NCBI GenBank assembly: GCA_016937795.1
Contig: JAFGVV010000064.1
Coordinates: 1 to 64,000, forward strand
Direction: 5' to 3'
Length of the DNA: 64,000 bases
From: Paludibacteraceae bacterium
GTDB lineage: Bacteria > Bacteroidota > Bacteroidia > Bacteroidales > Paludibacteraceae
The notes beneath the pieces were generated by a model. It did not search any database and was not told the origin of the DNA. It worked only from the letters and a program-made list of their open reading frames with translations. The position numbers were made by a program, and so were the translations under genes. This document shows positions 24,018 to 31,782 of this stretch, piece by piece; the stretch's first letter is position 1, and each line of letters opens with the position of its first letter.

Positions 24018-25442
24018 TCAGATCTTTTCCATTGCTTTTTTAAATATTTTTTGGGCTTGCGAATAATCTATTTTGCCGCAGGGTCCTGAAATACAACCTC
24101 CTTCGCAGGCCATTACCTCCACAAAGTTACCAGTTGCTTTTCCTTTTGTGAACGCTCTCAATAAACCAATATTTTTCTTGTTCAGATTCGAAACCTGTAT
24201 TGGTTTTATTCCCAACTGAGGATACATGTTTTGTACAGCTGAAATGACACCACCTGCCTGTGCAAAACCGCGCCCGTCCAAAGGTGCTGCTGGTCTCTGT
24301 TTGTCGGTTGTTTGTATTTCAATATTTAAGCCTGTAAATAATGTGTCAATTTCTTCAAAAGTAAGAATATAATCAATGTTAGGATGATCCATTACTTCTT
24401 TGCGTTTCCCTACACAGGGGCCGATAAACACAATTTTTGCTTCCGGATGTTTTGCTTTAGCCATTTCAATCGTGTAATACATGGGCGATCCGGTGTGTGA
24501 TACAAAGGGTTTCATTTCAGGTAAATGTTTGTTTACCAATTCTATGTATGATGGGCAGCAGGAGGTGGTCATGAATTGCTGGCCAGCTTCGAGTTTTTCA
24601 CGGAGTTCGGCACCCTCACGACGGGTGGTTTCCATTGCTCCCTGTGCTACTTCTGTTGCTTGAGTAAAACCAATTTTTTCAATAGCTTCTGATATTTCGC
24701 TGAGTGAATTGTTAAATTGCGACATAATGGAAGGCGCCATGATGGCAATCAGTTGTTCGCCACGTTTTATAGCCGATAGTATATCGAAAACCTGTGATAT
24801 TTCGTAAATAGAACCAAAAGGACAGGCATTAATGCATTTCCCACAGTAGATGCATTTTGATTCATCGATGTGTTCAATGCCGTTTTCGTCTTTCGAGATG
24901 GCTTTTACCGGACAAACTTCTTCGCAGGGCACCGGAATATACACAATGGAATGATACATACAAGCTTCTTTGCAAATTCCACAATTGATGCATTTTGAAT
25001 GATTGATATGTGCCTGGCCATTGTCGAGAAAAGTAATTGCATCTTTTGGGCAATTCATATAGCACGAACGTGCCACACAGCCTTTACATAGGTTGGTAAC
25101 CACATAATTAGTTTTTACACAGGCTGTACAGGCTTCGTCGACAACTGTAAGGATTGAGCTATTTGTGGTTTTACGTTCGAGTGCACGTTTGGCGTAGTCG
25201 GATAACGGAGTAAGTTCATCTTCTTCTTCATCAACACGATAACCTAAAATAGGCAACATTTTGTATTTTAGTACCGCTCTTTCTTTGTGAATACAACATC
25301 TGCCTCTGGCATGGGTATTCTTGGGCGACATTTTAAGTGGAATGCGGTCAATCTCTTCAATTAGTTTTTCTGATTGATACAGCGAAATCAGTTTGGCCAT
25401 GAGTTCACGTCGAACGATCATAGCATTGTTAACAAAAGCCAT
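24018..25442 (-). CDS. Monomeric [FeFe]-hydrogenase-like iron-sulfur protein
   Basis: A 474-residue cytoplasmic Fe-S protein. Cys-rich regions at about 40-65 and 105-130 precede ferredoxin-type clusters (CINCGICKEAC, CIYCGKCINACPFG; about 135-215), then the hydrogenase large-subunit fold. H-cluster motifs: L1 TSCCPSY (about 291), L2 GPCVGKRKEV (about 339), L3 MACEGGCISGPCG (about 443). All four H-cluster cysteines and the proton-shuttle Cys of TSCC are kept, but L1 lacks the usual Trp and L3 reads GP rather than GGGQ, closer to group B enzymes of anaerobes. Start is ATG 25442: the earlier in-frame start overlaps the promoter. No HydEFG maturases are in the window. It may oxidise or evolve H2 or sense it. 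Confidence 0.8.
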   Translation of the reverse strand: MAFVNNAMIVRRELMAKLISLYQSEKLIEEIDRIPLKMSPKNTHARGRCCIHKERAVLKYKMLPILGYRVDEEEDELTPLSDYAKRALERKTTNSSILTVVDEACTACVKTNYVVTNLCKGCVARSCYMNCPKDAITFLDNGQAHINHSKCINCGICKEACMYHSIVYIPVPCEEVCPVKAISKDENGIEHIDESKCIYCGKCINACPFGSIYEISQVFDILSAIKRGEQLIAIMAPSIMSQFNNSLSEISEAIEKIGFTQATEVAQGAMETTRREGAELREKLEAGQQFMTTSCCPSYIELVNKHLPEMKPFVSHTGSPMYYTIEMAKAKHPEAKIVFIGPCVGKRKEVMDHPNIDYILTFEEIDTLFTGLNIEIQTTDKQRPAAPLDGRGFAQAGGVISAVQNMYPQLGIKPIQVSNLNKKNIGLLRAFTKGKATGNFVEVMACEGGCISGPCGKIDYSQAQKIFKKAMEKI

Positions 25443-25470
25443 AGTGTTTGTGTTGTCGTATTTTGGTGTG

Positions 25471-25478
25471 CAAAAGTA
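25471..25478 (-). promoter_or_regulatory. -7 promoter element (TACTTTTG) of the hydrogenase-like gene
   Basis: TAnnTTTG match on the minus strand, 28 bp before ATG 25442, which rules out translation from the upstream in-frame start. Confidence 0.55.
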
Positions 25479-25570
25479 ATACAATTATTTCAATTAAAGA
25501 AAAATTTCTGTAAATGAATGTTGGGTTTATGGTTTGTAATTTATTTTGTTTGAGTTTTTTATGTGCAATA

Positions 25571-25606
25571 AAAAAGCAGGAAATCAATCAATTTGATTTC
25601 CTGCTT
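25571..25606 (-). terminator. Terminator of the TetR gene
   Basis: AAGCAGGAAATCAA and TTGATTTCCTGCTT form a perfect 14-bp stem with a 5-nt loop; the minus-strand product ends in a T run. Confidence 0.8.
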
Positions 25607-25629
25607 CATAAGTGTTGTTAATGATTTAT

Positions 25630-26217
25630 TTATCGCGATCTTTTAATGCCGCGAAATACAAATTCTACGATGCTGTTTTTGTTTTTCTCAAACTCGGCAC
25701 TGATGTTCTGTCGTATGTAGGGAACCTCAAGACCTTTCAGAGCATGAAAAAGGATCAGTGACGAAAGGTTGGCATCCATACGTTTGAATACTTTTTTTTC
25801 TATACCTTCGTTCAGGATTTTTTTGATGTATTCAATTTCTTTCAGGTCTACTTTTCGGCGGGTTCGTTCTACCTCATAGATATCGTGAAAGAAATCTCCC
25901 CGCAACGATCCATTTCGTGTAACAATATATTTTATTGCATCTAAATGAGCAATAATATGATTGGTGAGTTTTACGTCGGGTTCGGTGTCTTGCTCCGATA
26001 CAGTTTTTATTTGTTCCAATAAATGCTCCAGCTCTTTGTCGATAACGGCTTTGTATATTTCCTCTTTGTTGTTGAAATAGGTGTAAAGTGTCCGTCGCCC
26101 TTTTTTCGATGCCTCGGCAATGTCATTCATTGTGACCTCTTTTTTCCCTTTTTTAGAAAAAAGTACGCGGGCAACTTCAATGAGCATTTTCTTGGTGTTG
26201 GACATTTTTTTCGACAT
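25630..26217 (-). CDS. TetR/AcrR-family transcriptional regulator
   Basis: A 195-residue repressor-type protein. The N-terminal helix-turn-helix is clear: VTMNDIAEASKKGRRTLYTYFNNKEEIYKAVIDKE (about 29-65). The C-terminal helical domain should bind an unknown ligand. Many such regulators in Bacteroidetes control efflux or membrane lipid genes; the adjacent downstream gene (hydrogenase-like) is separated by a terminator and has its own promoter, so the target is not obvious. TATCTTTG on the minus strand at 26244-26251 is its likely -7 element, allowing autoregulation. Confidence 0.9.
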   Translation of the reverse strand: MSKKMSNTKKMLIEVARVLFSKKGKKEVTMNDIAEASKKGRRTLYTYFNNKEEIYKAVIDKELEHLLEQIKTVSEQDTEPDVKLTNHIIAHLDAIKYIVTRNGSLRGDFFHDIYEVERTRRKVDLKEIEYIKKILNEGIEKKVFKRMDANLSSLILFHALKGLEVPYIRQNISAEFEKNKNSIVEFVFRGIKRSR

Positions 26218-26243
26218 AATTTCAGTGTTTTTGCTTTAATATG

Positions 26244-26251
26244 CAAAGATA
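26244..26251 (-). promoter_or_regulatory. -7 promoter element (TATCTTTG) of the TetR gene
   Basis: Consensus match 27 bp upstream of the TetR start codon. Confidence 0.6.
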
Positions 26252-26321
26252 AAGAAATATTTAAAAATCTAATATTTCTTCGATAAATGAACGTTTTTAT
26301 TTTGGTTAAAAATATGAAAAA

Positions 26322-27248
26322 TCACAATAGTTTTCTGCGAGGCCACAGGCGAACAATCCAAACCACCACAATGGCCCACAATAAGCGCGGAAATACAATC
26401 CACGCAGCCGGTACACCAATGGCTACAAACAAAAGTGTGTCCTCCAGGAGTGAATGATTAATAGCGATGTGAAAATTGAGTAAGTTGGCGTTGCGTGGAC
26501 TTATTTCATTGTTATGTACGGCTTCAGTCATAATGGCTGAGCCATAAGCTAAACCAACAGTTTGAGCTACAAACCAAAGAAATGCGCTATCGGCCGAAAG
26601 TCCCATAAACTTCATTAAGGGTGAGAAAATTGCTGCAACCTTGTCTAAAAGTTTGAATTCTTTCAGGATTTGCTGCATTATCATTAGTCCGGTTACAATG
26701 AGAACGATTTTTAAAATAAGATCAAAGCTTGACCATAACCAGGTGCTCAGCATTTCGCTGAATGAGGGATTTATCACTTCATGACTTAGTTGCATATTGC
26801 TGCTTGGTTGATCAGGAAGGATTTTATGCAGAATAAAGGCCAGTATAAATGAACTTACAAACCTGAGCGAAAACATAATCAAGCCTGACGAACCTGTTTT
26901 TCGTTGCACTGCAGTTTCTACAATCAGATTGTGCGATACAAGACACATCAGAGCCAGAATGCTTATTTCGCGTATGTCGAGTGGGAGCGTAGCGATGATG
27001 GCAATAGGGGCATAGAGCGATAAAAACATGCTGGAAATAAATACGATGGCCGATTCGCCAGGTAGCCCGATCAGTGAAAATAATGGCGACATATAGACAG
27101 CAAACATGCTCAGCAGTCCACTGAACTGAAGCAGACTCACTAAAAAACTTATGGGTATGATTATTTTGAGAAGCCACCAGATTGTTTTCCCGGCTTTGGG
27201 AAATGCACTTTTAGTGGCAGATAAGAGTTGGTTGAAGAATGTGTTCAT
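26322..27248 (-). CDS. Nucleoside-recognition (Gate) domain membrane protein
   Basis: A 308-residue inner-membrane protein with about eight hydrophobic helices and two Gate-like halves (PAGKTIWWLLKIIIPISFL-type start, and FDLILKIVLIVTGLMIMQQIL later). This PF07670 fold is shared by spore maturation proteins SpmA/B, FeoB and nucleoside transporters; substrate is unknown. It starts at ATG 27248 (MNTFFNQLLS); the GTG in frame 13 codons earlier lies in a leader hairpin. The leader contains a promoter and a possible attenuator (see 27211-27327). Confidence 0.75.
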   Translation of the reverse strand: MNTFFNQLLSATKSAFPKAGKTIWWLLKIIIPISFLVSLLQFSGLLSMFAVYMSPLFSLIGLPGESAIVFISSMFLSLYAPIAIIATLPLDIREISILALMCLVSHNLIVETAVQRKTGSSGLIMFSLRFVSSFILAFILHKILPDQPSSNMQLSHEVINPSFSEMLSTWLWSSFDLILKIVLIVTGLMIMQQILKEFKLLDKVAAIFSPLMKFMGLSADSAFLWFVAQTVGLAYGSAIMTEAVHNNEISPRNANLLNFHIAINHSLLEDTLLFVAIGVPAAWIVFPRLLWAIVVVWIVRLWPRRKLL

Positions 27249-27327
27249 TTTGGGCTGAATTGTATAAAACAAGAAAGGTTGTCTCACGACAACCCAATCT
27301 TTTAATTAACCTTAAATCTAATACCAT
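27211..27327 (-). promoter_or_regulatory. Leader with small ORF and attenuator-like hairpin
   Basis: Between promoter and the Gate gene, an ATG at 27327 opens a 38-codon reading frame beginning MVLDLRLIKRLGCRETTF. Its middle codons form a hairpin (GGTTGTC, GTGA loop, GACAACC) followed by TTTCTTGTTTT. The frame runs past the Gate start codon in a different frame. This looks like a leader peptide or transcription attenuator, but no known family is recognised. Confidence 0.4.
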
Positions 27328-27340
27328 GAAAAACACAGTG

Positions 27341-27371
27341 CAAAGATAAAGGCATTTTTTATGTTGTACAA
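27341..27371 (-). promoter_or_regulatory. Promoter of the Gate gene (TTG-N20-TATCTTTG)
   Basis: TTG (27371-27369 on the minus strand) and TATCTTTG (27348-27341) with a 20-bp spacer, a good match to the Bacteroidetes consensus. Confidence 0.65.
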
Positions 27372-27445
27372 CATATTTCCGTTGCTTTTTCTCTGTTTTA
27401 AGATTTTTTATGATCTTGCCTTGTGGAGTAAAAGTGCTGAAAATA

Positions 27446-27901
27446 TTATTTCGTTGATAATAAATTACTTCTCCTCATCCAGGTTTGAGAACGTCCGATC
27501 CAGCCACCTTTGTCGAGTGAACCGCGTACATTCAGGTTACCGGTTTTGGAGTCGATGCTGATGTTACAACGATAAACTTTACCATTATTGGGGTCGAGAA
27601 TGGTGCCTCCGGTCAATTTACCATCTTTTGCAGTCATTCCTTTTATGACTGTCATACCCAGCTTTGGTTTGTTTTTTTCGGCACCTTCGCATTCGGTACA
27701 AAGCGAATCTGCATTCTTAAAGAGTTTTTCTACTTTCCCATAGTATTTTCCGTTTGTGGCTTTAAATATATGTACTATCGATTTGGCTGTTCCATCCTCA
27801 TCGTCGATGGTTTTCCATTTGCCTACAATCTGATCGATTTGTGCAAATGCAGTAACAGATAAGAAAATTAAAAAACTTAGCGTGAAGAGTACTTTTTTCA
27901 T
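27446..27901 (-). CDS. DUF2147 family secreted protein
   Basis: A 151-residue protein with a signal peptide (VLFTLSFLIFLSVTAFAQ) and the DUF2147 core: IVGKWKTIDDEDGTAKSIVHIF, YYGKVEKLF, and GGTILDPNNGKVYRCNI. It is probably periplasmic. DUF2147 proteins are lipocalin-like and of unknown function. Normal length, single-gene unit with its own promoter. Confidence 0.85.
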   Translation of the reverse strand: MKKVLFTLSFLIFLSVTAFAQIDQIVGKWKTIDDEDGTAKSIVHIFKATNGKYYGKVEKLFKNADSLCTECEGAEKNKPKLGMTVIKGMTAKDGKLTGGTILDPNNGKVYRCNISIDSKTGNLNVRGSLDKGGWIGRSQTWMRRSNLLSTK

Positions 27902-28015
27902 AACTGAATAATTGTTTTTTTTGAGTTATCGAATGTTTTTGATGCTTTATTAATTTGCTCTTAATCAAACTGTAGTTTAATGTATAAACTTGTGAGTGAC
28001 TGTTTTTTGAATGCA

Positions 28016-28044
28016 CAAAGATATGAAAAATTGCACACTGGCAA
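28016..28044 (-). promoter_or_regulatory. Promoter of the DUF2147 gene (TTG-N18-TATCTTTG)
   Basis: TTG at 28044-28042 and TATCTTTG at 28023-28016 on the minus strand, spacer 18 bp; the leader is about 110 nt. Confidence 0.65.
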
Positions 28045-28141
28045 TTGATTTATGCATTTTTTTTCGAGACTGCTCTCAATTTTGTTTTGTAAAAGCTGAC
28101 TGTATATTGGTTTTATATTCTTTTTTGCAGGGTTTTTTTGC

Positions 28142-28149
28142 TAATTTTG
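28142..28149 (+). promoter_or_regulatory. Candidate -7 element (TAATTTTG) for the flavin-binding protein gene
   Basis: Plus-strand TAnnTTTG match 300 bp before the ATG at 28447. A MITE-like repeat lies between it and the gene, so its hairpin would sit in the leader if this promoter is used. Confidence 0.3.
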
Positions 28150-28192
28150 TCACTTAATTAAATATTAAATCATTGTTGTCCGCTAAAAATCA

Positions 28193-28352
28193 TTAGATTC
28201 TTCTCCGCCGCGGCGGATCTGAATGACAGCATTTTGTATTGAATTTGTTTGTGAGGGGGTTAGGTTGGCGGCTTCGCCGCCAACCTAACCCCCTCACAAA
28301 AATATAACTAGCTGACTGTCATCTCGAACGAAGTGAGAGATCTCATTTTAGT
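28193..28352. repeat. MITE-like element with perfect 25-bp hairpin, copy 1
   Basis: A perfect 25-bp inverted repeat with a TTC loop (28248-28300; core GGTTAGGTTGGCGGC) is flanked by TAGATTCTTCTCC...TCTGAATGACAG on the left and TGTCATCTCGAACGAAGTGAG on the right, a second, looser inverted pair. No T-run follows, so it is not a standard terminator. A related copy lies at 29903-30054. Confidence 0.75.
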
Positions 28353-28446
28353 CATTCAGATTTTTTATACCGGATAACACTGATATTAAATATCCAACTC
28401 ATTGGATATTATTCAGATATAGTCAGAAATAAAACCAGTTAATTCA

Positions 28447-28923
28447 ATGAAGACCATTACAATAACAGATAGTGCTGAGATGGAGCAGATTATTTCGGAG
28501 TGTCAGATTTGTTTTGTGGGTTTTGCCACTCCCGATGGTATGCCTTATGTGCTGCCGATGAATTTTGCTTATCATGAGGGTCAGATTATTCTGCATTCGG
28601 CGCCTTTTGGCACTCATCAGCTAATGCTTGAAGCCAACAATCGCGTATGTATTACATTCTGCACCGAAGGAAAGTTGGTGTATCAGCATCAGGATGTAGC
28701 TTGCAGTTATCGTATGGATTCGAAGAGTGTGATATGTAAATCGACCATTCGATTCGAGGAGAATTTGGAGCAAAAAGAGGAGTTGCTGAATATCTTTATG
28801 AAAAAATATTCAGATAAAACGTTTAAGTATTCACTTCCGGCTTTGAAAAATGTGAAGATTTGGGTGGCTGATGTGCATGAAATGACTGCAAAAGCTTTTG
28901 GACAACCGCATTTTAGAAAGTAA
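28447..28923 (+). CDS. Pyridoxamine 5'-phosphate oxidase-like FMN-binding protein
   Basis: A 158-residue flavin split-barrel protein of the PNPOx/NimA-like class. Seen: CFVGFATPDGMPYVLPMNFAYHEGQIILHSAPFGTHQLMLEANNRVCITFCTE, typical of this fold, then a variable C-terminal part. Members include nitroimidazole-resistance proteins and unidentified oxidoreductases; the substrate cannot be given. Its end is only 4 bp from the convergent AraC gene, and both are bracketed by two related MITE-like repeats. Confidence 0.85.
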   Translation: MKTITITDSAEMEQIISECQICFVGFATPDGMPYVLPMNFAYHEGQIILHSAPFGTHQLMLEANNRVCITFCTEGKLVYQHQDVACSYRMDSKSVICKSTIRFEENLEQKEELLNIFMKKYSDKTFKYSLPALKNVKIWVADVHEMTAKAFGQPHFRK

Positions 28924-28927
28924 TTGG

Positions 28928-29830
28928 CTATTCTTCAGTTTCGCGGCTAAAAGAGCGGTATTCGTTGGGTGTGTAGCCCGTGTTTTTCTTAAACTGGCTA
29001 AAGAAATGTTCGGTGGAGTTATATCCAAGCTGATAGGCTATTTCCTTTACCGATTGCGAAGTGCTAACTAATAAATGTTTGGCTTTACGGAGCTTCAGCG
29101 CCTGAAAGTATTTTGCCGGCGCATAACCGGTGTATTCCCTGAAAACTTTCCGAAACCTTGAGTAGCTGATATTCAGCTTCGAAGCCAGCTCTTCGGTGTC
29201 GATATTTTTATCGACATTTTCGTTCATAATAATTTTTGCCTGCTCAATTTTTTGAACTATATCTCCGGCTTCGAAAATTTTATTTTTCGAAATGGATGAA
29301 ATTAAACCGAATATATGCATTACTATTCCCGCAAGATATTGCTGAGCAGATATCTTGTCGGTCTCGGCAATTTCAATGGCCCTGCTGAATAGTGTGACCA
29401 ATTCTTCGTTAAAGCCCACATCCATTATTTGATTTTCTTCGGATAGAAATTCATCTGCCACAATATTGTCAATCATGGGGCCTTCAAATCCGATATAATA
29501 CTCATTCCAACCTGTTTCAGGGTTGGGTTGATAGCTATGCCATTGTCCGGGGAAGATTACGAGCAATTTTCCTTTGGTAAGCGCAATATTTTTATGTTCG
29601 CCAATAGATAAAACTCCGCGCCCTTTTGTAATATAGAGAAACTGATATTCGCGAAGCACACGTCCTTTCTGAGCATTGAAAAAATAGCCGTTTGGATGAT
29701 CGGTGACGGGATAAGGGGTGCCGGCAGCTATGGCCTGAAAGCCTACAGTGTTGACCGAAAGTCCGAATTTACGGTCTCTTTCGTTTACTATGAGATATTT
29801 ACAATCAATTTCCGGCTCGTTGAAATGCAT
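28928..29830 (-). CDS. AraC-family transcriptional regulator
   Basis: A 300-residue regulator. The N-terminal about 170 residues form a cupin sensor domain (QFLYITKGRGVLSIGEHKNIALTKGKLLVIFPGQWHSY), usual for sugar sensing. The C-terminal pair of helix-turn-helix motifs is intact: IDTEELASKLNISYSRFRKVFREYTG and VKEIAYQLGYNSTEHFFSQFKKNTGYTPNEYR. The GH105 gene lies downstream of it on the opposite side of a repeat and terminator; a link in polysaccharide use is possible but not shown. Confidence 0.92.
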   Translation of the reverse strand: MHFNEPEIDCKYLIVNERDRKFGLSVNTVGFQAIAAGTPYPVTDHPNGYFFNAQKGRVLREYQFLYITKGRGVLSIGEHKNIALTKGKLLVIFPGQWHSYQPNPETGWNEYYIGFEGPMIDNIVADEFLSEENQIMDVGFNEELVTLFSRAIEIAETDKISAQQYLAGIVMHIFGLISSISKNKIFEAGDIVQKIEQAKIIMNENVDKNIDTEELASKLNISYSRFRKVFREYTGYAPAKYFQALKLRKAKHLLVSTSQSVKEIAYQLGYNSTEHFFSQFKKNTGYTPNEYRSFSRETEE

Positions 29831-29902
29831 AATGATTAGATTTTTTAAGAATACAAATCAGTACTGACCGATAAAAAATAGTTTGAATTAGTTTTTTAGC
29901 TT

Positions 29903-30054
29903 ATTAGATTCCTTACTACGTTCGGAATGACAGGCAATCTGTAAGTTAGGTTTTTTGGAGGAGGTAGGTTGGCGGCGAAGCCGCCAACCTACCTCCTCCA
30001 AATCATAATCAATACAAATCATTGTCATTCAGAGCGTAGCGAAGAATCTCAGAT
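29903..30054. repeat. MITE-like element with perfect 23-bp hairpin, copy 2
   Basis: A perfect 23-bp inverted repeat with a GAA loop (29954-30002; core GGTAGGTTGGCGGC) lies between TAGATTCCTTACTACG...GGAATGACA on the left and TTGTCATTCAGAGCGTAGCG on the right, which are inverted copies. Loop and core resemble copy 1 at 28193-28352, the loop being its reverse complement. Confidence 0.75.
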
Positions 30055-30101
30055 GTTTAGTCGGTCAGTAGTGAATACAAATCTAATAAAAATAAACGAA
30101 A

Positions 30102-30145
30102 AACCCGAAATACCTTTAAATGAATCAATTCAGGGTATTTCGGGT
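30102..30145 (-). terminator. Terminator of the GH105 gene
   Basis: AACCCGAAATACC and GGTATTTCGGGTT form a perfect 13-bp stem around an 18-nt loop, just beyond the GH105 stop. Confidence 0.65.
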
Positions 30146-30166
30146 TAAATTCCGGTTTATGATTTT

Positions 30167-31471
30167 CTATCGTTTTGCTCCGATTTTGTCGTATTGTTGT
30201 TCGGCGCTGACTTCGGTATATTTGGGCGCATCAATCATTTCGATAAGTGCACGAAGAACAGGACCTTCGCCCATAGGGTCGTTTTCCTGAGTGGGACGGT
30301 TGTAGTAGTATTGCAACGATGGCATAATGCCTGTTCCCACACAGATATTGGTCACGTCGCCATTTGGAGTAATCTGCTTCATCATTCCCTTCAAACCCTG
30401 ATCTGCTACATAAATCATATCGGGGTGAAGCCATCCTTTTTTAACGCCGCGGGCTATGCCAAACACAAACATGGCAGTTCCGGTGATTTCTTCGTACGAA
30501 TCTTCACGGTCGAGCACCTGATGCCAGAGTCCGTTTTTTCCCTGATAGCGTGCAATTCCACGTGCCTGCATTCTGAAGTTTTCGAGCACCTTTTTACGTA
30601 AAGGATGATTTTCGGGCATCACATTCAGCAACTCGGCCTGCGCCATGAAAACCCAGCCATTGGCACGACTCCAGTGCGCCACGCCGTGTTCTTTGGTGTC
30701 GGTGTGGTAGCAATGATGGTAAAGTTGCTTTTCGGGACTCCAAAGGTATTTTGTATAGTTCAGTACTTGCTTAGCGGCATCGGTCATCATTTTTTTATCG
30801 TTTGCAAATTCGCCCATACGGCAAAGAAACGAAATGGCCATATAGGCATCGTCGGCCCAAATGGTGTTTTCGTGAGGCCAAATGCGCGCAATGGTGCCAT
30901 CCTTCATACGTGGTTCGTCGTGACGAAGATGCGAAGCGGTTTCATTGATATATTTCAAAAAAGCTTCGTTCGGATATTTTTTCTGAATTTCGATCAGACT
31001 GGCGCCCATAGGTCCGTTATCGTCGAGGCGTTTACCTCTGAAAATCATGTGCCAGCTTACTTTACGCACTGCAAACCAGCCACTTTGATTAAAAGCACTG
31101 TCGTAAAGCTGACGGAAATAATTGAGATTGCCTTCGTTGAATACAAAATTCATATTTCGAAGTACAAAATTTTCGTATTTCTTTTCGCCGAGTTTATCAG
31201 CCAGTTCGAGCATGGCAATGTTGGTTACGCCGTTTGTGTAATGCCATTGATTATATTTCGATTCGGCCACAATGTCGTAAGTGAGCGGCTGACCTTTTAC
31301 TGTTTCAAATTTTTCGCCGGTTTTATTATTCACAAAAGTATAGGTGGTTGAACTTAAAATCCGATTGGCAATTTTGCGTGCCATTTGCTCAGCCTGCTTA
31401 TTTTGGGCATTCGTAATTAAAAATACTGAGCTAAAAAGTAAAAGTAATGTTGTTGAAATTAGTCTTTTCAT
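30167..31471 (-). CDS. GH88/GH105 unsaturated glucuronyl (rhamnogalacturonyl) hydrolase
   Basis: A 434-residue secreted enzyme with signal peptide (LISTTLLLLFSSVFLITNAQ). It belongs to the alpha/alpha-barrel GH88/GH105 group, which hydrolyses unsaturated uronic acid residues left by polysaccharide lyases. Two catalytic-type Asp motifs are visible, LDDNGPMGASLIE (about 148) and WADDAYMAISFL (about 205), plus HYDVLDR-like HQVLDREDSYEEITGTAMFVFGI. No lyase, SusC/SusD pair or other PUL member is adjacent, so it is an isolated glycan enzyme, probably periplasmic. Confidence 0.88.
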   Translation of the reverse strand: MKRLISTTLLLLFSSVFLITNAQNKQAEQMARKIANRILSSTTYTFVNNKTGEKFETVKGQPLTYDIVAESKYNQWHYTNGVTNIAMLELADKLGEKKYENFVLRNMNFVFNEGNLNYFRQLYDSAFNQSGWFAVRKVSWHMIFRGKRLDDNGPMGASLIEIQKKYPNEAFLKYINETASHLRHDEPRMKDGTIARIWPHENTIWADDAYMAISFLCRMGEFANDKKMMTDAAKQVLNYTKYLWSPEKQLYHHCYHTDTKEHGVAHWSRANGWVFMAQAELLNVMPENHPLRKKVLENFRMQARGIARYQGKNGLWHQVLDREDSYEEITGTAMFVFGIARGVKKGWLHPDMIYVADQGLKGMMKQITPNGDVTNICVGTGIMPSLQYYYNRPTQENDPMGEGPVLRALIEMIDAPKYTEVSAEQQYDKIGAKR

Positions 31472-31724
31472 TTGTAAACAGTGTCTCTTTATTTGTTTCC
31501 TGAATGGAATTTCTTATTGATAAAAATTAAAAATTTTCCGGTCGTGCGACTGAAAAACAATTTTCTGCATTCAAAATTATAAAAAGCCCGGTTAATTACA
31601 TCTCTGAGTGGATTGTAATACAAAAAACAGCACAGAAATACATGATTTGAATGATTTTGTATATTGTAATCTGTCCTTAAAGGTCTTGTGACGGTATTTG
31701 TATAGATTGGTTTATAAAAAAATA

Positions 31725-31768
31725 AAGTCTGAATTTCATAATTTACAATGAAATTCAGACTTAAAAAA
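31725..31768. terminator. Bidirectional hairpin terminator after panE
   Basis: AAGTCTGAATTTCAT and ATGAAATTCAGACTT are a perfect 15-bp inverted repeat with an 8-nt loop and A/T tracts on both sides. Confidence 0.8.
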
Positions 31769-31782
31769 AATGGTATAAGTGC

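Noticed and set aside
28248..28300. Perfect 25-bp hairpin as a terminator
   Set aside because: No T-run follows, it is not next to a gene end, and a related copy with similar outer ends exists, so a repeat element is the better reading.
30605..31351. 248-codon plus-strand open frame
   Set aside because: Exactly antisense to the GH105 gene, with His/Phe-rich composition typical of a shadow frame and no family match.
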